64,000 nucleotides of DNA, from the NCBI GenBank assembly GCA_020736575.1, contig JAGPYM010000007.1, positions 1,922,001-1,986,000 on the forward strand, given 5' to 3'. The number at the start of each line of letters is the position of its first letter. The first letter of the stretch is position 1. Both the position numbers and the translations under genes were made by a program. The notes below the pieces were generated by a model. That model saw only the letters and a program-made list of their open reading frames with translations. It did no database searches and was not told the DNA's origin. This DNA is from Thelonectria olida (lineage: Eukaryota; Ascomycota; Sordariomycetes; Hypocreales; Nectriaceae). Positions 10,421 through 21,503 of the stretch are shown here, in pieces.

Positions 10421-11499
10421 TTTGAGTTGTCAACTTCTAGATATTTGGAGGGTGGCGGGTTCGGGTTCTACGGTACAGCCGAAGGAATATGAAATTCGAT
10501 GGAGCTATCGTTCCCTGAAGAAAAAAGTACGGTGCGTAGAGAAGTCTGCAATAGGTATTGCTTTTTTGTCGGGGTCTCTTCAGCGAAAGGGTTTGATGGC
10601 TTCACTGGTGGCGTATTCGGGTGGGCTGGGGCAGGGACAATGGGTTGGTGAATTGTTCGTCCGGAGGGGACGTAAACTTGAATATGACCACATCAAAGGG
10701 AATACAGTCGGAGGTTGGGCAGTCCGAGCCAGACAAACGAGATGCATCCGCTCTGTCAGTCTTAAGGGAGGAGAGCAGACAATGCAAAACACCCGCTAAG
10801 CCTATTCTAGAAATACCTAATAATAACTCGGTTCCAAGCCCAACCTCAGCTGCAAGGTGTGCGTTGATTGAGTTGTGGCTTAATGTGGCGCATTAATCAG
10901 CGCGCAGCAGGTGTGGTAAAGCATTCGGAACTTCATTCCTCAAGGCATACACAGCAACACATGCCTAAGGTTTGATTGCAATCGTTACTAGTTAATACTA
11001 ACTCATGTCATTTCACGCCTCCATCTATAACAGGAGACCGGTTACCCTACGGGGTCCGCCAATGTCTTTCGGAACGAGCCTGGAAGCAAGGCAGTTGCCT
11101 TGTGAAAGAAAGAGCCCGACACAAGCACTTGTCTTGTCTTGCGAAGGAACGAGACTGACAAGCACTGTCTTGTATGTAAAGCCTAGCATGCGCTTTTGTA
11201 TACCAGCTAGGTGGGGCGGGTATGCCCTAGGCAGTTGTGGGCGTCCTTGCAGGCATCTTTTTGAAGGGAAATAAGGAAAGGAGAGAATTTAGGCGCGTGT
11301 GCCAAGCACTACATGTAAGCTTAATAGGCAATTGGGGGCCTTGGCATGTGCAACCGGCGCTGGTGGCGTCCGCGTATGACCAGTTTTATGGCTGTTGGGG
11401 TGACAGGCGGTAGCTTACAGCTCAGACCCCACGTTATGTGGCATACCCCCTTTCGTGGCCTCATTTTTATTTTTATTTTTAAGCATCACCTTCGTCCCG
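10421..11499. other. Gene-poor stretch with chance ORFs and a minisatellite
   Basis: Frames of up to 125 codons occur at 10422-10799 and 10621-10896 (+) but their translations show no domain and low-complexity composition. The minisatellite at 11063-11173 is listed separately. An (ATTTTT)-like run precedes 11480. Confidence 0.45.
11063..11173. repeat. Degenerate minisatellite, about 36-bp unit, roughly three copies
   Basis: Related words GTCTTTCGGAACGAG, CTTGTGAAAGAAAGAGC and CTTGCGAAGGAACGAGAC recur with GACA(C)AAGCACTTGTCTTG-type tails at about 36-bp spacing. Copies differ by several bases and small indels. No coding role is seen. Confidence 0.45.
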
Positions 11500-11942
11500 A
11501 GACTGCTCGGTGGACCCGGAGCCACGCGGAGTAGGACTCGAGTTGCGCTCGGAGGGGGCGGACCTCCTTCTGAAGCTCTACGTTCCGACTGGATGCCCGC
11601 TCCTTGGCCAGGTCAGCTGGGATGCTCTCGATGACATTGTTTTGATTTGGACTGGGTTTTGCTAAATTTCGCTATGAGCTGTATGATCGTCTCAAAGACT
11701 GCTGCTCTCACATTTTGGAGGGAGGGTTCGGTGGTTCCTGCCGGTGTAAGTGACGCTTCATTGACGGATGACACGAGCTCATTCCTCGAATGACCGGAGA
11801 GAGCCGTTACTCTACGGAGGTGTGCATCAGACATGCTGTCAAACCCCAATTCAAATGACGTTGTCCAAAGTCGTGACGAATAGATTTCTTTTCCTTTGGT
11901 ATCGTCGCATCTCACACATCGGTTCGGGGACCTTCTTTGCAA
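11500..11942 (-). pseudogene. Remnant of an unrecognised coding sequence with a coiled-coil-like end
   Basis: A minus-strand frame from 11942 to about 11613 reads MSDAHLRRVTALSGHSRNEL.. and ..FETIIQLIAKFSKTQSK; a one-base frame change near 11630 continues into NVIESIPADLAKERASS followed by a Glu/Arg/Leu-rich stretch (VELQKEV..LRAQLES) that ends at a stop about 11500. The second part looks like a coiled coil. The continuity across the frame change suggests a real but broken gene, perhaps an ORF of an old mobile element. No family was recognised. Confidence 0.35.
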
Positions 11943-14701
11943 GAGCTTCTCGACTCGAGACCTCAGGAAAATTCACCAAGAACGACTGGGGCCAGCGCTA
12001 AGTCCAGCTCAGATGCATAATTGGGCTGCTGCCCCTTCCTTTGTGACCTTAGCTGGTGGTACTAGAGGCAGGAGGATTGGCGCAGGGCAGCTTCTTTGGA
12101 GTCGGGTGAAGGGGGGAGGCCTTGTTGATCTTTGCCGTTGGGTTGAACGATCTACTAACCGGTCGAGATATTGAAGTCGAGTGGTAAAGCGATGCCTGTG
12201 AGTATCAACAAAGTTTGGCTACATCTCTATGATATCATCACTCTCTCCTGGGACGGCATCTCGCTAGGACGTGGGCTTCAGTTCAGGGGGACGTCGTTCA
12301 CATCTTTTGTTTTTGTAACTTCCTGTTGCAACCTCTTGATATCGAAAGGCATTACTGTGCTGTATGTATCGGTACCGACGGAAGACTGGAGTTTTCAGCC
12401 TGGACGCCTTCCGTCGGAGCGGAGTGCACTGCTTGAATCATAGTGGCTTCTTGGAAAATATGCGAATTGCATCGGTCAAGCTCCGCGCAGGATGAGCAAG
12501 TGCTAGCTGAATAAAGAACATTTTGCTTTTGCAAAGGAGCAAGTGGTGCACATTGACAGTGGCATATGCATTTTTCAGGTAAAATGAGAACACAAGATGA
12601 GAACGCAGTCAGGGGGGCGAAACACTGAAAAGAAAAACAGCCATACTTATAAACATCAAAAATTGATTCAACTTTATTAGAATCCCTCAAGAAGCTTGTC
12701 CGTTTGATGAGCGAGTCGGCACAGTGGCGCTCAATGTACGGCAACGAGGGCAGGGAATAGCCAGCACAATTGGCTATACATCGAGGCATACCGCATAATA
12801 CACACATCACACAAAGACACCAAGAGGAAGCAGGAAAGGTTGCGGGGGCGATCAGGCTCTAAGAGGCTTTTCATCTCTTCGTTCCTCAAGGCATAAGTTC
12901 ACTCAATCGTTCAGGCCATTTGAACCACAGAGCAAGTCATAGTCGACGTAATTTCACTCGTCATCGCGGTGATTTCCCTGGCTGACTCGGTCCTTGCAGC
13001 AGGCATCATGAGCTGGACGGCAATTCACTCTCAGAATTGAATAGATCATCAGGGCAATGTCATTGAGCTTTCATCGATTCGGAAACCACGGGTTGTCAAG
13101 CTGGGTCCAAAGCACCATACGTCGGGTCCCTTCAAGTCTAAACACATCCATACCTTTCCAACTCTTGTCTTTCAACTTCACATTGCACACCCCCGATTCC
13201 CGACGCTCTTCAACACGTTCAGGAACCCACACTCCAGTAGATATCTTGGTTCCGGTACCATCCCTTCCCAGCGCTGAGTTGGTATCGTACTGTGCGCTTG
13301 ACGGGATTCACCTGTCTCTTCCCTCCATAAGAAAAACTCCTCTGTGCTGAGAACAAAATTCTAATAGCTTGTCACGGCTGAGATCTTGAAAGCTGGCTGT
13401 TTCCGCTTTGTCTGGGTGCCATTGCAACAGACATGGGTAACCTATCACCTTTTGCACCGGCATGGCGGTGCTCAGCATTTGCGCAATGGCCGAGAGTGTT
13501 ACGCGTTCTTGATTCGGTTAGCTAGGTGTCTTCCGAGCCCCCCAAAAACTGGCGGTGCCGTGACCTTGCCGTCAACTGTCGGAATTATCAACAACTCATT
13601 TGTTTTCAAGAATCGCACTCTTGCATTGACACCATTTGGAGCAGCTGGGGCTGTGGACCTCTATAGCCGGCCTTCGATGAATCTTTGCATAGTTTGTTCC
13701 TTCAAGGGATCAGATCGGGTCCGTACGGAAGACGGCAGACACCAGACACCAATCTACTAGTCATTAGTCAACCGATCGAGTGCCAGCAAGACAGCTATTC
13801 AGTTTCTTTCTCTTGGCTATGCTGGATTCGTTCTTAGCCTTTCGATATTCCAAATTCTTCAGCACTTTCATACATAACCAGTCTGGATAGCAGGTATGGC
13901 TACTGGTGCCGTTGACCCAATTCTCTCTGCGCTATGGATTCCCGTAGGCACGTCTTCTTAACTAGGTACAGTTGTTGAGGCATCTGGTATTATCATTGTG
14001 TTTTGCACGATCAAATACAATAGTAGCCGTCTTGCTCGCTTCGATACCTGTCAAAGTCAAGAGGCATGATTAATACGGCATTCCACACTGAAACTGTGAG
14101 AGATTTGCACAAGCTAGTGCCACCGTTCAAGCCGTTGCCGCGACCGATGGCCACATGAGCATACATACACATGATAGTCTGCTATAGTCGACATATTAGA
14201 GAGTGGTGTTTGTCATAAAAATATTCACCAGGCTCAAGGAAGCCGAAGGAAGTCGACTACTATCTCATTTGAACAAAAAAGGCTCATCCACGTGGAGGCA
14301 AGGACTGGCAAGGAAGCAGTCGGGATAATTGGTCTTGCATTCATTTTGCTCCATGTACCGTACACTTGAGCTAACGGATATAAACCTCCTAATTCTGTAA
14401 CGATGATCCGGTACTAGTCTCTCGGTCGAGCGGCCGAACTGATTTATACCCCTTTGAATTCTTACTTCCGGATATCCATTTGCCCACGTGGATCAGCCAC
14501 TAAATTACGACGCGATGTCCGCAGGAGTGGATCTACATTGCCGAGACCAGACGCCGAAGTTCCTGGCAGTCATGGGGCCCATTAGTGAAATGCCTGGCTA
14601 CGCTTTTACTCAACACCAAGGAAATCGATCACGTCGGAAAGGTAAAGTTTGAAAGCCGCAACAGCTGAGTGAATTTGCTACGAAAGTATCTAACAAGGGG
14701 C
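11943..14701. other. Long gene-poor region
   Basis: This 2.8 kb shows no supported gene on either strand. Chance frames include 12352-12810 (-, cysteine-rich in translation but no domain) and 13386-13760 (+). A short repeat ATTCCTCAAGGCATA-like word near 10938 recurs near 12884. The end holds the 3' region of the alcohol dehydrogenase. Confidence 0.5.
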
Positions 14702-16050
14702 TTAAAAGAACAACCAGCTCAAAGCCTTGATAATCTATTCAATCCCAGTGAATGATTGGCTTCACAACCTACCACCAGATCTTAGCAATGGTGAACGGGT
14801 AGTATTGGGGAAATGACTTACCTTTCCTTCGCGGAGGTCGCTCAGTGCCTTCTCAAAATCTTTCACAGAGTATACTTTACACAACTTCTCCACTGGGAAG
14901 TGTCCTTGTCGGTGAAGTTCCATTAACTGTGGAATAAACTATTGCCACATGTACCGTTAAACACCGGCGGCGAAAGGATTAGAAATGGGAGAGTACTGAC
15001 CTTTTGAGGATGAGAGCCTCCTTCCACAACTCCGACATAGCTCTTGTTTTCCAGCAAAAATGTCTGTGGTTCAATTCTGACAACACTGTTTGGAGGGGGA
15101 ACGCCAACAGTCGTGGCGGTCCCTCTTGGAGCCAGACACCCAAAGAGTGACTCGATGACGGGAATGCGACCAGTGCAGTCGATAGCGTAGTCGGCTCCTC
15201 CATCGGTTAAGCGCCTGATGGTGGCTTCGATGCCTTCCTCACCGCACTTTGTAGGATTTACCGTGTGCGTAGCACCAAACTCCTTTGCAAACGCGAGCTT
15301 TTCGTCGACGACGTCGACAGCTACAAGTTGCTTGACTTGAAGGTAAGCAGCTGCCATTAAGGCGGCGATCCCGACACTCCCAACGCCAAAGATTACTACC
15401 GTCTTTGTCTTGTCTGGTTTCAGTGCATTGAGGAGAGTGCCTGCTCCGGTCTGAAATCCACAGCCAAGGGGAGCGAAGTAGGAGAGAGACTCTGGATAAG
15501 GACATTTGACCACGCTCCTCTCGGCCACAACAGACATGCGGGCGAAGGAAGACTGCCCAAAGCACTGGCTGCGTACAGAGGTTCCATCTTCAAGCCTGGC
15601 CGGCGTAGTACCATCAGAGAGGCGAACTGAACCGACGTTCACCGGGGAGTGGATATGGCAACAGGACGGGTTCTCGGCCACGCATTGTTTGCATTTTCCA
15701 CAGACATTGAAAGAGAGAAGGACGTGGTCTCCAACTTTCAGAGACTTATCCTTGACATCACTGCCCAGCGCTCGTATAATACCAGCACCCTCATGACCGA
15801 AGATGGCGGGATACTCGACACCAGGAAGCATGCCCGTTTGTAGTAGGACGTCCTACCGGATATTAGACACGGCTTGGGATATGACTCGTGGAATTGGAGA
15901 ACAAACCGTGTGACAAATACCAGAGTACTTCATCTCCACGAGCACCTCATCAGATCGCACTTCATCAAGAATAATGGGTTTCATCTCGAACTTGTCGCCT
16001 GGCTTCTGGATGACCAAGGCCTCCGTGGAGATGTTTGTTGGATTAGCCAT
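14702..16050 (-). CDS. Zinc-type medium-chain alcohol dehydrogenase
   Basis: Four exons (minus): 16050-15907, 15852-15001, 14938-14822, 14734-14702; introns 54, 62 and 87 nt; 381 aa. The tiny last exon supplies IIKALSWLFF after LREGK, the position of the usual 'GKVIKPV' end. Catalytic zinc ligands are Cys46 in SGICHTD and the His of FGHEGAG; the structural zinc loop is CGKCKQC....SCC; the coenzyme loop is FGVGSVG. The form with C-H-T-D and NAD-binding 'VAVDVVDEKLAFAKEFGA' is that of aryl-/benzyl-alcohol dehydrogenase-like fungal enzymes, which interconvert alcohols and aldehydes with NAD(H). It is transcribed away from the MFS gene at 16858, with an 807-bp shared region. Confidence 0.92.
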
Positions 16051-16857
16051 GGTTGAGAGTGAATGGCAGGGGACAGGGGAGTTTCAATGAAGATGGAAAG
16101 GGCTCAATGGATGGTGTTGTTCAGGTCAAAGCCTCAAGAGCGCCCTTGGCCATTTATGATGCAGTTCAACTTTCTCAACTGTGGGCCATTAACGAGCAGA
16201 TAAACATGACATTGCGCGATGATATCTTGTCATGGGAACCTCGGAAGCGTTCCGTAACATGCACTCACTGATATCTCTTCGGCCCCAATACTCCCTCAAA
16301 AGCGAGATGACAAGACTCTGGCGGGGTCTAGCGTGGGGAACCACGAGGTTCACAGATCATTGCCTGATCCCATCCGGGGATCGGGCGCGGGGAATCTGGG
16401 GTAGTCGAGTGGATCAGCCTCGAAATGCGGGCGCAGGCGACCATGTTTCTCCCCTTCTCGGGTATTCGGTCTGCGTTGATAAGGGCGAAGGGCAGCTGAG
16501 GGCTCGGAAATGTTATAATATTCCGAGATGGTGTGATGTGATTGCCTCCTCGACTAAGAACTGACCTATCCCGGGGCTTCCCTCCCCAGTTCGATCGAGA
16601 TATCGGAAGAGACCCGAACGAACCACCGAGTCATGTAATTTCCACTCATCGCTGTCACGTCTTTGAGTTGGAAATGCAATAACGCAACCTGGGCCCAAGC
16701 CCGCGCTAGGTTGCTCTTAAAAGGAGGGCATGTTCCCCCTCAAACCCTGGGCCGATCATGCACTCCGTCTGCGAGTTCTACTGCACCAAGTTAGCACTCC
16801 AGATCTCGATCACTCGTGTCTTCGCACCACTTGCCTGTCATCCTTTGAAGCATCAGC
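16051..16857. other. Divergent promoter region (alcohol dehydrogenase / MFS transporter)
   Basis: This 807 bp lies between divergent starts. It contains CCGGGGATCGGGCGCGGGG-like GC-rich words near 16375-16395 and several CGGN-type half sites that a Zn2Cys6 factor could use; no single operator can be assigned from sequence alone. Confidence 0.5.
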
Positions 16858-18842
16858 ATGGGGACCACAGCTCGCCGAGAGGTCTGTTCTCTTTCTCCAT
16901 AGCTGCATGTCCCACTAACACCACGCAGGAGCTGGAGGAGATCCAAGATGAACTCCACATCGAAATCATCCCCGGAACGGAGATCATGGCTGATATCGGA
17001 GGTCACCACTTTGTGAAGAGTGACGATACTTCTCATCGCGTCCTCGTCCCGCAGCCCTCCCACGATCCACATGATCCGCTCAACTGGACTCGGGCATGGA
17101 AGCTCTCTGCTCTCATTGCCGTGTCTACCATGAGCTTCACACAGGGATTTGCGCCATTAGCCCTGGGCCCAATGTTTGGCTACTTGATGCAAGACTATGA
17201 TCGCTCTCTATCCGACGTCATCCAATTCACTGGCGTTACTATCCTTGTTCTTGGCTTTAGCAACTTTTTCTGGTCAGTATATATTACGCCTCTTCTTTTA
17301 TATAAAGGCGAGATCAATGCAATTAACTTTTGGGTTGGCTAGGGTTCCGATATCGACTTCTTTTGGAAGACGCCCCGTCTTGATTATATCTCAGATCGTT
17401 TGCCTGGCTTCCCACATTTGGCGAGCCAGGGCTGCGACCTACAATGGTTTCATGGGGGCAGCCATGTCAGTGAACAGCCCGTGTCAACAGCCACACTTTC
17501 CCGTCACTAAATCAATTCTAGACTGAGTGGCATTGGAGCAGGTCCCGGAGAGACAATTCAGCCCAGCATCATTGCCGACATTTTCTTCCTTCACGACCGT
17601 GGAAAATGGAACACCATGTACTGGGTCACATACACGGGAGCACTGATCGTATGTGAAGCCGATCTGAGATCTCCTTTCCAAGTCGACTAACCAACCTAGG
17701 TTGCACCCATAATCGCGGGAGCAATGGCTGATCACAGCGGCTGGCCATCGTTTTGGTGGCTGAACGTCGCCATGACTGGTGTCTCTCTTCTTGTCATCGT
17801 GTTTGGCTTCCCGGAAACCATGTTCAGTCGTGATGAGACTTCGGAAGGCCAGCCCCCATCGCAAGAAGAACCATCCAAACTCTTTGACGTTCATCATCAA
17901 GAGCGGAAAACCAAGGAAGACTCTCAGAAGGAGACTAATAAAAGCCAACTCGATGTCAATGCCGAGCGGGACCCTTGGCTTGGTCGAGGCACACCAAGCA
18001 GACAACAGTGGATGCCTTTTCAACCGAATCCGTCGCCGCTTCGATCCATGATGCTGGACCTCTGGATCCCCTGGAAGCTGTTCACTTTCCCCATCGTCCT
18101 CTTTGCTTCGTTTGTAGTCAGTTGGAGCTGCAGTTTCATCCTGATTCTGAATCTCACACAAACCCAAGTTTTTGCGGCGCCGCCGTATAATTTGAGTTCG
18201 CAGTCGATTGGTATGTTGCCAATAGCTTCGCTAGTATTACCTCGTACTGACAACTTGAGAAAGGTTTTACCAACTTCTCTCTATTTATCGGGGCTTTAAT
18301 TGGACTCGCCACTGCTGGTCCTTTCAGCGACTGGGTTTCAGCCAAAGCAACAGCACGAAACAACGGAATCCGAGAACCAGAAATGCGCCTCCCAGCTATG
18401 ATCCCATATGTCCTCGTCATGGCATTTGGTCACATCATTACAGCTATTGGCTATCAGCAAAAGTGGCCTTGGGAGGTTATCGTCGTGCTTGGATATTCTT
18501 GCGCAGGAATACAAGTCGCCGGGCTCCCCAGTATCAGCAGCACTTACGCTGTCGATAGCTATAAGCCCGTGGCCGGATCGCTCTTTGTAGCCATCACAGT
18601 CAACAAAAACCTCTGGGGATACGGCATGGGGCGATTTATCACGCCTTGGACTGAAGCAAACGGGTACGTGACTTTACTTCCAAACAGTTGTGCGTACTAA
18701 CCCATTCTTTCCCAGGTTCATTAACGCGTTCATGGTGAACATGGCCCTGACTGTTGTCTGGTGTCTATTCGCGGTGGTTTTCTACTTCTACGGGAAGACA
18801 TTTAGACGGTGGACCAAGAACAGTAATGTCCATAGACTGTAG
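16858..18842 (+). CDS. MFS transporter, DHA1-like drug/metabolite exporter
   Basis: Seven exons: 16858-16881, 16929-17272, 17343-17465, 17522-17648, 17700-18210, 18264-18663, 18716-18842; introns 47-70 nt; 551 aa. The short first exon (MGTTARRE) joins ELEEIQDELHIEIIPGTEIM, a conserved N-terminus of this fungal subgroup, which is why I prefer it over the ATG at 16986. HDPLNW before TM1, SFGRRPVL in the loop 2-3, GAGPGETIQPSI in TM4 and FGFPETMF after TM6 mark the MFS fold; a long charged central loop (about residues 290-340) separates two six-helix halves. Such proteins are H+-coupled plasma-membrane exporters. The substrate is unknown; the neighbouring dehydrogenase and lipoxygenase suggest a lipid-derived or aromatic product, which is inference. 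Confidence 0.9.
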
Positions 18843-19253
18843 TTAATGGAGTGGAAGCACAGATAGTATTCGTCCTGCTCAAGCGACTCGGCTTTTTGCC
18901 CGTCTTCAATCTTATGGCATGTTTTCTGAGACGATCTTTTTGGCATGTTCTAGAATTGGGACCCTTAAGTACTGAGTGTTTGTTTCGGACAAATCTGTAT
19001 CGTGCCAAAGATTATTTGAAGATTCAAGGCCGAATGCCATTCTAATAGATACCAGAGAATTCCCAGTTTGGATTAGTTTTCAGAAGCTTATGACTGTCTC
19101 GGCTCATCGATCATGTCACGTCCAAGATTTGGAGTTACAAAGGTGATGTGTGATGGATTCCAAGACGTTCAATTTTATTCCCAGACTAATTAGAAAAATG
19201 CATCACCCTCATGGGGAATAGACGGCGAATTTAGTAGAAGATGCCAGTCAGGC
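18843..19253. other. Convergent intergenic spacer
   Basis: 411 bp between the 3' ends of the MFS gene and the lipoxygenase; no ORF of note. Confidence 0.55.
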
Positions 19254-21503
19254 TTAAATCAAAATTGACACGGCAGTATTGCTCGGATCCATGACCATGT
19301 AGGGAATAGAGCCCGCATCCATGCCCTTACTAGTGATGAGGAACTCGACCTCAAGCTTCTTGAGCTCCAGATAGAACTGCTCGCTAATGTTCCTGATCTC
19401 TGTTGATTCCGGGTCGTTGCCACGAGCGGTGCGCCATTGTGACTGTGCGAAAGAAATTAGGCTGCGATCGCTGGCAACCTTGAAACTGAGGAGCCATGGG
19501 ACCTGGACCGAGAGGAGCCACTGCCTCTGTCGGCCAATGGGTAGCGCACTCACGAGGCTCGCCTCGTTGTACTTCTTGAGTTGATCCAGACTAGTGGGCA
19601 TGGGGCTGCACAAGCAAGGGGGCTTGGCGAGAACAAAGGCCTGGTAGAAGTTCTGGAGATAGTTGACGGCAGTATGGAATGGCGCAGCAATGTGGATGCT
19701 CATGGTGATGGCGTCGCACAGCTGGTCCAGAGTTTGGATGGTCGGGAACGTCTTGATCCAGCCACTGATCTGTATTTCCTTGCACCAATCCTTGATGTAC
19801 TGATCATCCTGCACCATCTTGTCTGCAGTGTCCTTGTCATAGTACCTCAAAAGCGAGCTCATCACATACTTGCGGATGCAGTCCCACATGAGAACCATGT
19901 TCTTGGCATAGGCATAGTTCTTGTACTTCTTGTCGGACAAGCCCTGGGCCGTATTGGGGAAACCTCGTTTCTTCAGGTCATTGGGGATGTAGCTGCCGAC
20001 GAAGTCAAATTTCTCGAACTCGTACCGAACGAACTTGTACAGATAATCGGGCTTGAGGCCGACTAGATCCTTAATCACCTGGGGCACAAGGGTAGATCTG
20101 GCAGCCGCATTCAGGGAAAGAGTCTTGTACCAATGTGGCTCTAGAAGCTTGTACACGGGGTGGTTCATGGGAATTGTACGGTGAGTGGCCACAATGAGCG
20201 CCTCTTCAATCATGTGAGCACGAGTGAGATGGACACTGATTTCATGTCGGATCCAGTCGGAGACTTGAGCACAAGTCTTGGCGTATCGCCATGCATAGTC
20301 GGTCTCTTCCTTGGACGACGAGTCGGTAGGAAGCTTCCTTTGGTTGAAGATGGTGACAGAGTTTGCCATGCTGGTTTTGTAGTCGCAAACAATGGCGATG
20401 GGGTGAAGCTTTCCATCTGGATGAAGCTGGAAGAGTGTGACAGCGGCACATGCCCAGCTCTGGTCTGATGAAGGCTCCTTATGCTGCAGCTCCTCGTTAG
20501 GTTGAGCGCCGATAGCCTCTCGGAAGTAGCGGCAATCTTGGACGAAGAGCGAAGCCTGATCAATTTTGGGGAGGGTTTGTGCCCAGTAGTCATACCCGCC
20601 CTTCTGCGCAGCCTGGACGAACTCGTCGAACAGGTCCTTGGGAATCTTCTTGATAGTCGTAGGGTTGGTACCCGTGAAGGACTGGTCAGCAAAGCGACGA
20701 TCGCCAAACCAATCAGGCAGGAGGCCGATGTTGTTTCCCTGTTCGATGTCTGTTCCAGACTTGCGGTGGTTCTTGTTGTACGTCTCATACGCCTTGAGGG
20801 TGGAGCCTTGATTCGCCGCGTCGTTGATATTTCCATTGACCAGGTCAAGAAGCCATGTGGCAGTCTTCCCAACGATGCTATCGGGGACGACTTGCTTGAT
20901 CAGAACCTGCGTCTCGGCGAGACCCAGAGCGTTGAAGATCTTCAAGATGGAGACCTGGTCGTCCTTGGGAATGGTCTCCAGGTGAGGGGGATACTGGGCT
21001 TGTGTACCATCAGCGTTCTTTGGGTAGGCAGAGTATTGAAAGATGGCCTTCTTGGCTGATAGATCCGCGGCACGCGGCAAAGTAGGCTCAACCTGCAGAA
21101 CATCGAAGTAGGACTCGTAACTGCCACACCGTTAGAAACTTCATCCTTGAGAGTTGAGCTTCCACGCTCACCTGCGCTCAATTCGGCTATAGGCATGTGT
21201 CAATGCTGCTTGGGTGCCAGAGTATGTTCCTTCGGTAATGTTTCCTTTGGCGGGAGTCGGAGCTTGTTCCAGATGCTTCGCGTTTGGCTTCACATAGAGC
21301 CCCAACTTCACGAGCTCTCCGTTAAAGACACCAGGATCAATATCTGAAAAGGGCACATCCTTGATGCCGATAGCGAGCTCTCTCCTGCGTGCATCCAGAG
21401 AAGGCTGCTTCAAGATGTCCTCTGGCTTGGGGATAGGTGGGGCATTTGGGGGTCGAGTGGGCAACAGAGAAGGATCGAGGATAGCCATGTTTGTGGCTGA
21501 CAA
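19254..21503 (-). CDS. Lipoxygenase (fungal, iron-type C-terminus, no signal peptide)
   Basis: Two exons (minus): 21503-21172 and 21120-19254; one 51-nt intron; 732 aa. The metal ligands are all visible: His408 and His413 in HLTRAH, His593 and Asn597 in FHTAVNYLQ, and the C-terminal Ile732. The WRYAKTCAQVSDW stretch before the first pair is the usual lipoxygenase helix. The enzyme adds O2 to polyunsaturated fatty acids such as linoleic acid to give hydroperoxides, the entry to oxylipins. Secreted Mn-lipoxygenases carry a signal peptide and end in Val; this protein has neither, pointing to the intracellular iron type. An alternative start five codons downstream (MAILDPSLL) is possible. A TATAAATA box lies about 105 bp upstream. 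Positional specificity cannot be read from sequence here. Confidence 0.93.

Noticed and set aside
10422..10799. Frame of 125 codons in the gene-poor island
   Set aside because: No domain, no splice context and overlapping antisense frames of similar quality.
19387..21059. Several plus-strand frames (up to 192 codons)
   Set aside because: They are antisense to the lipoxygenase exon and lack motifs.
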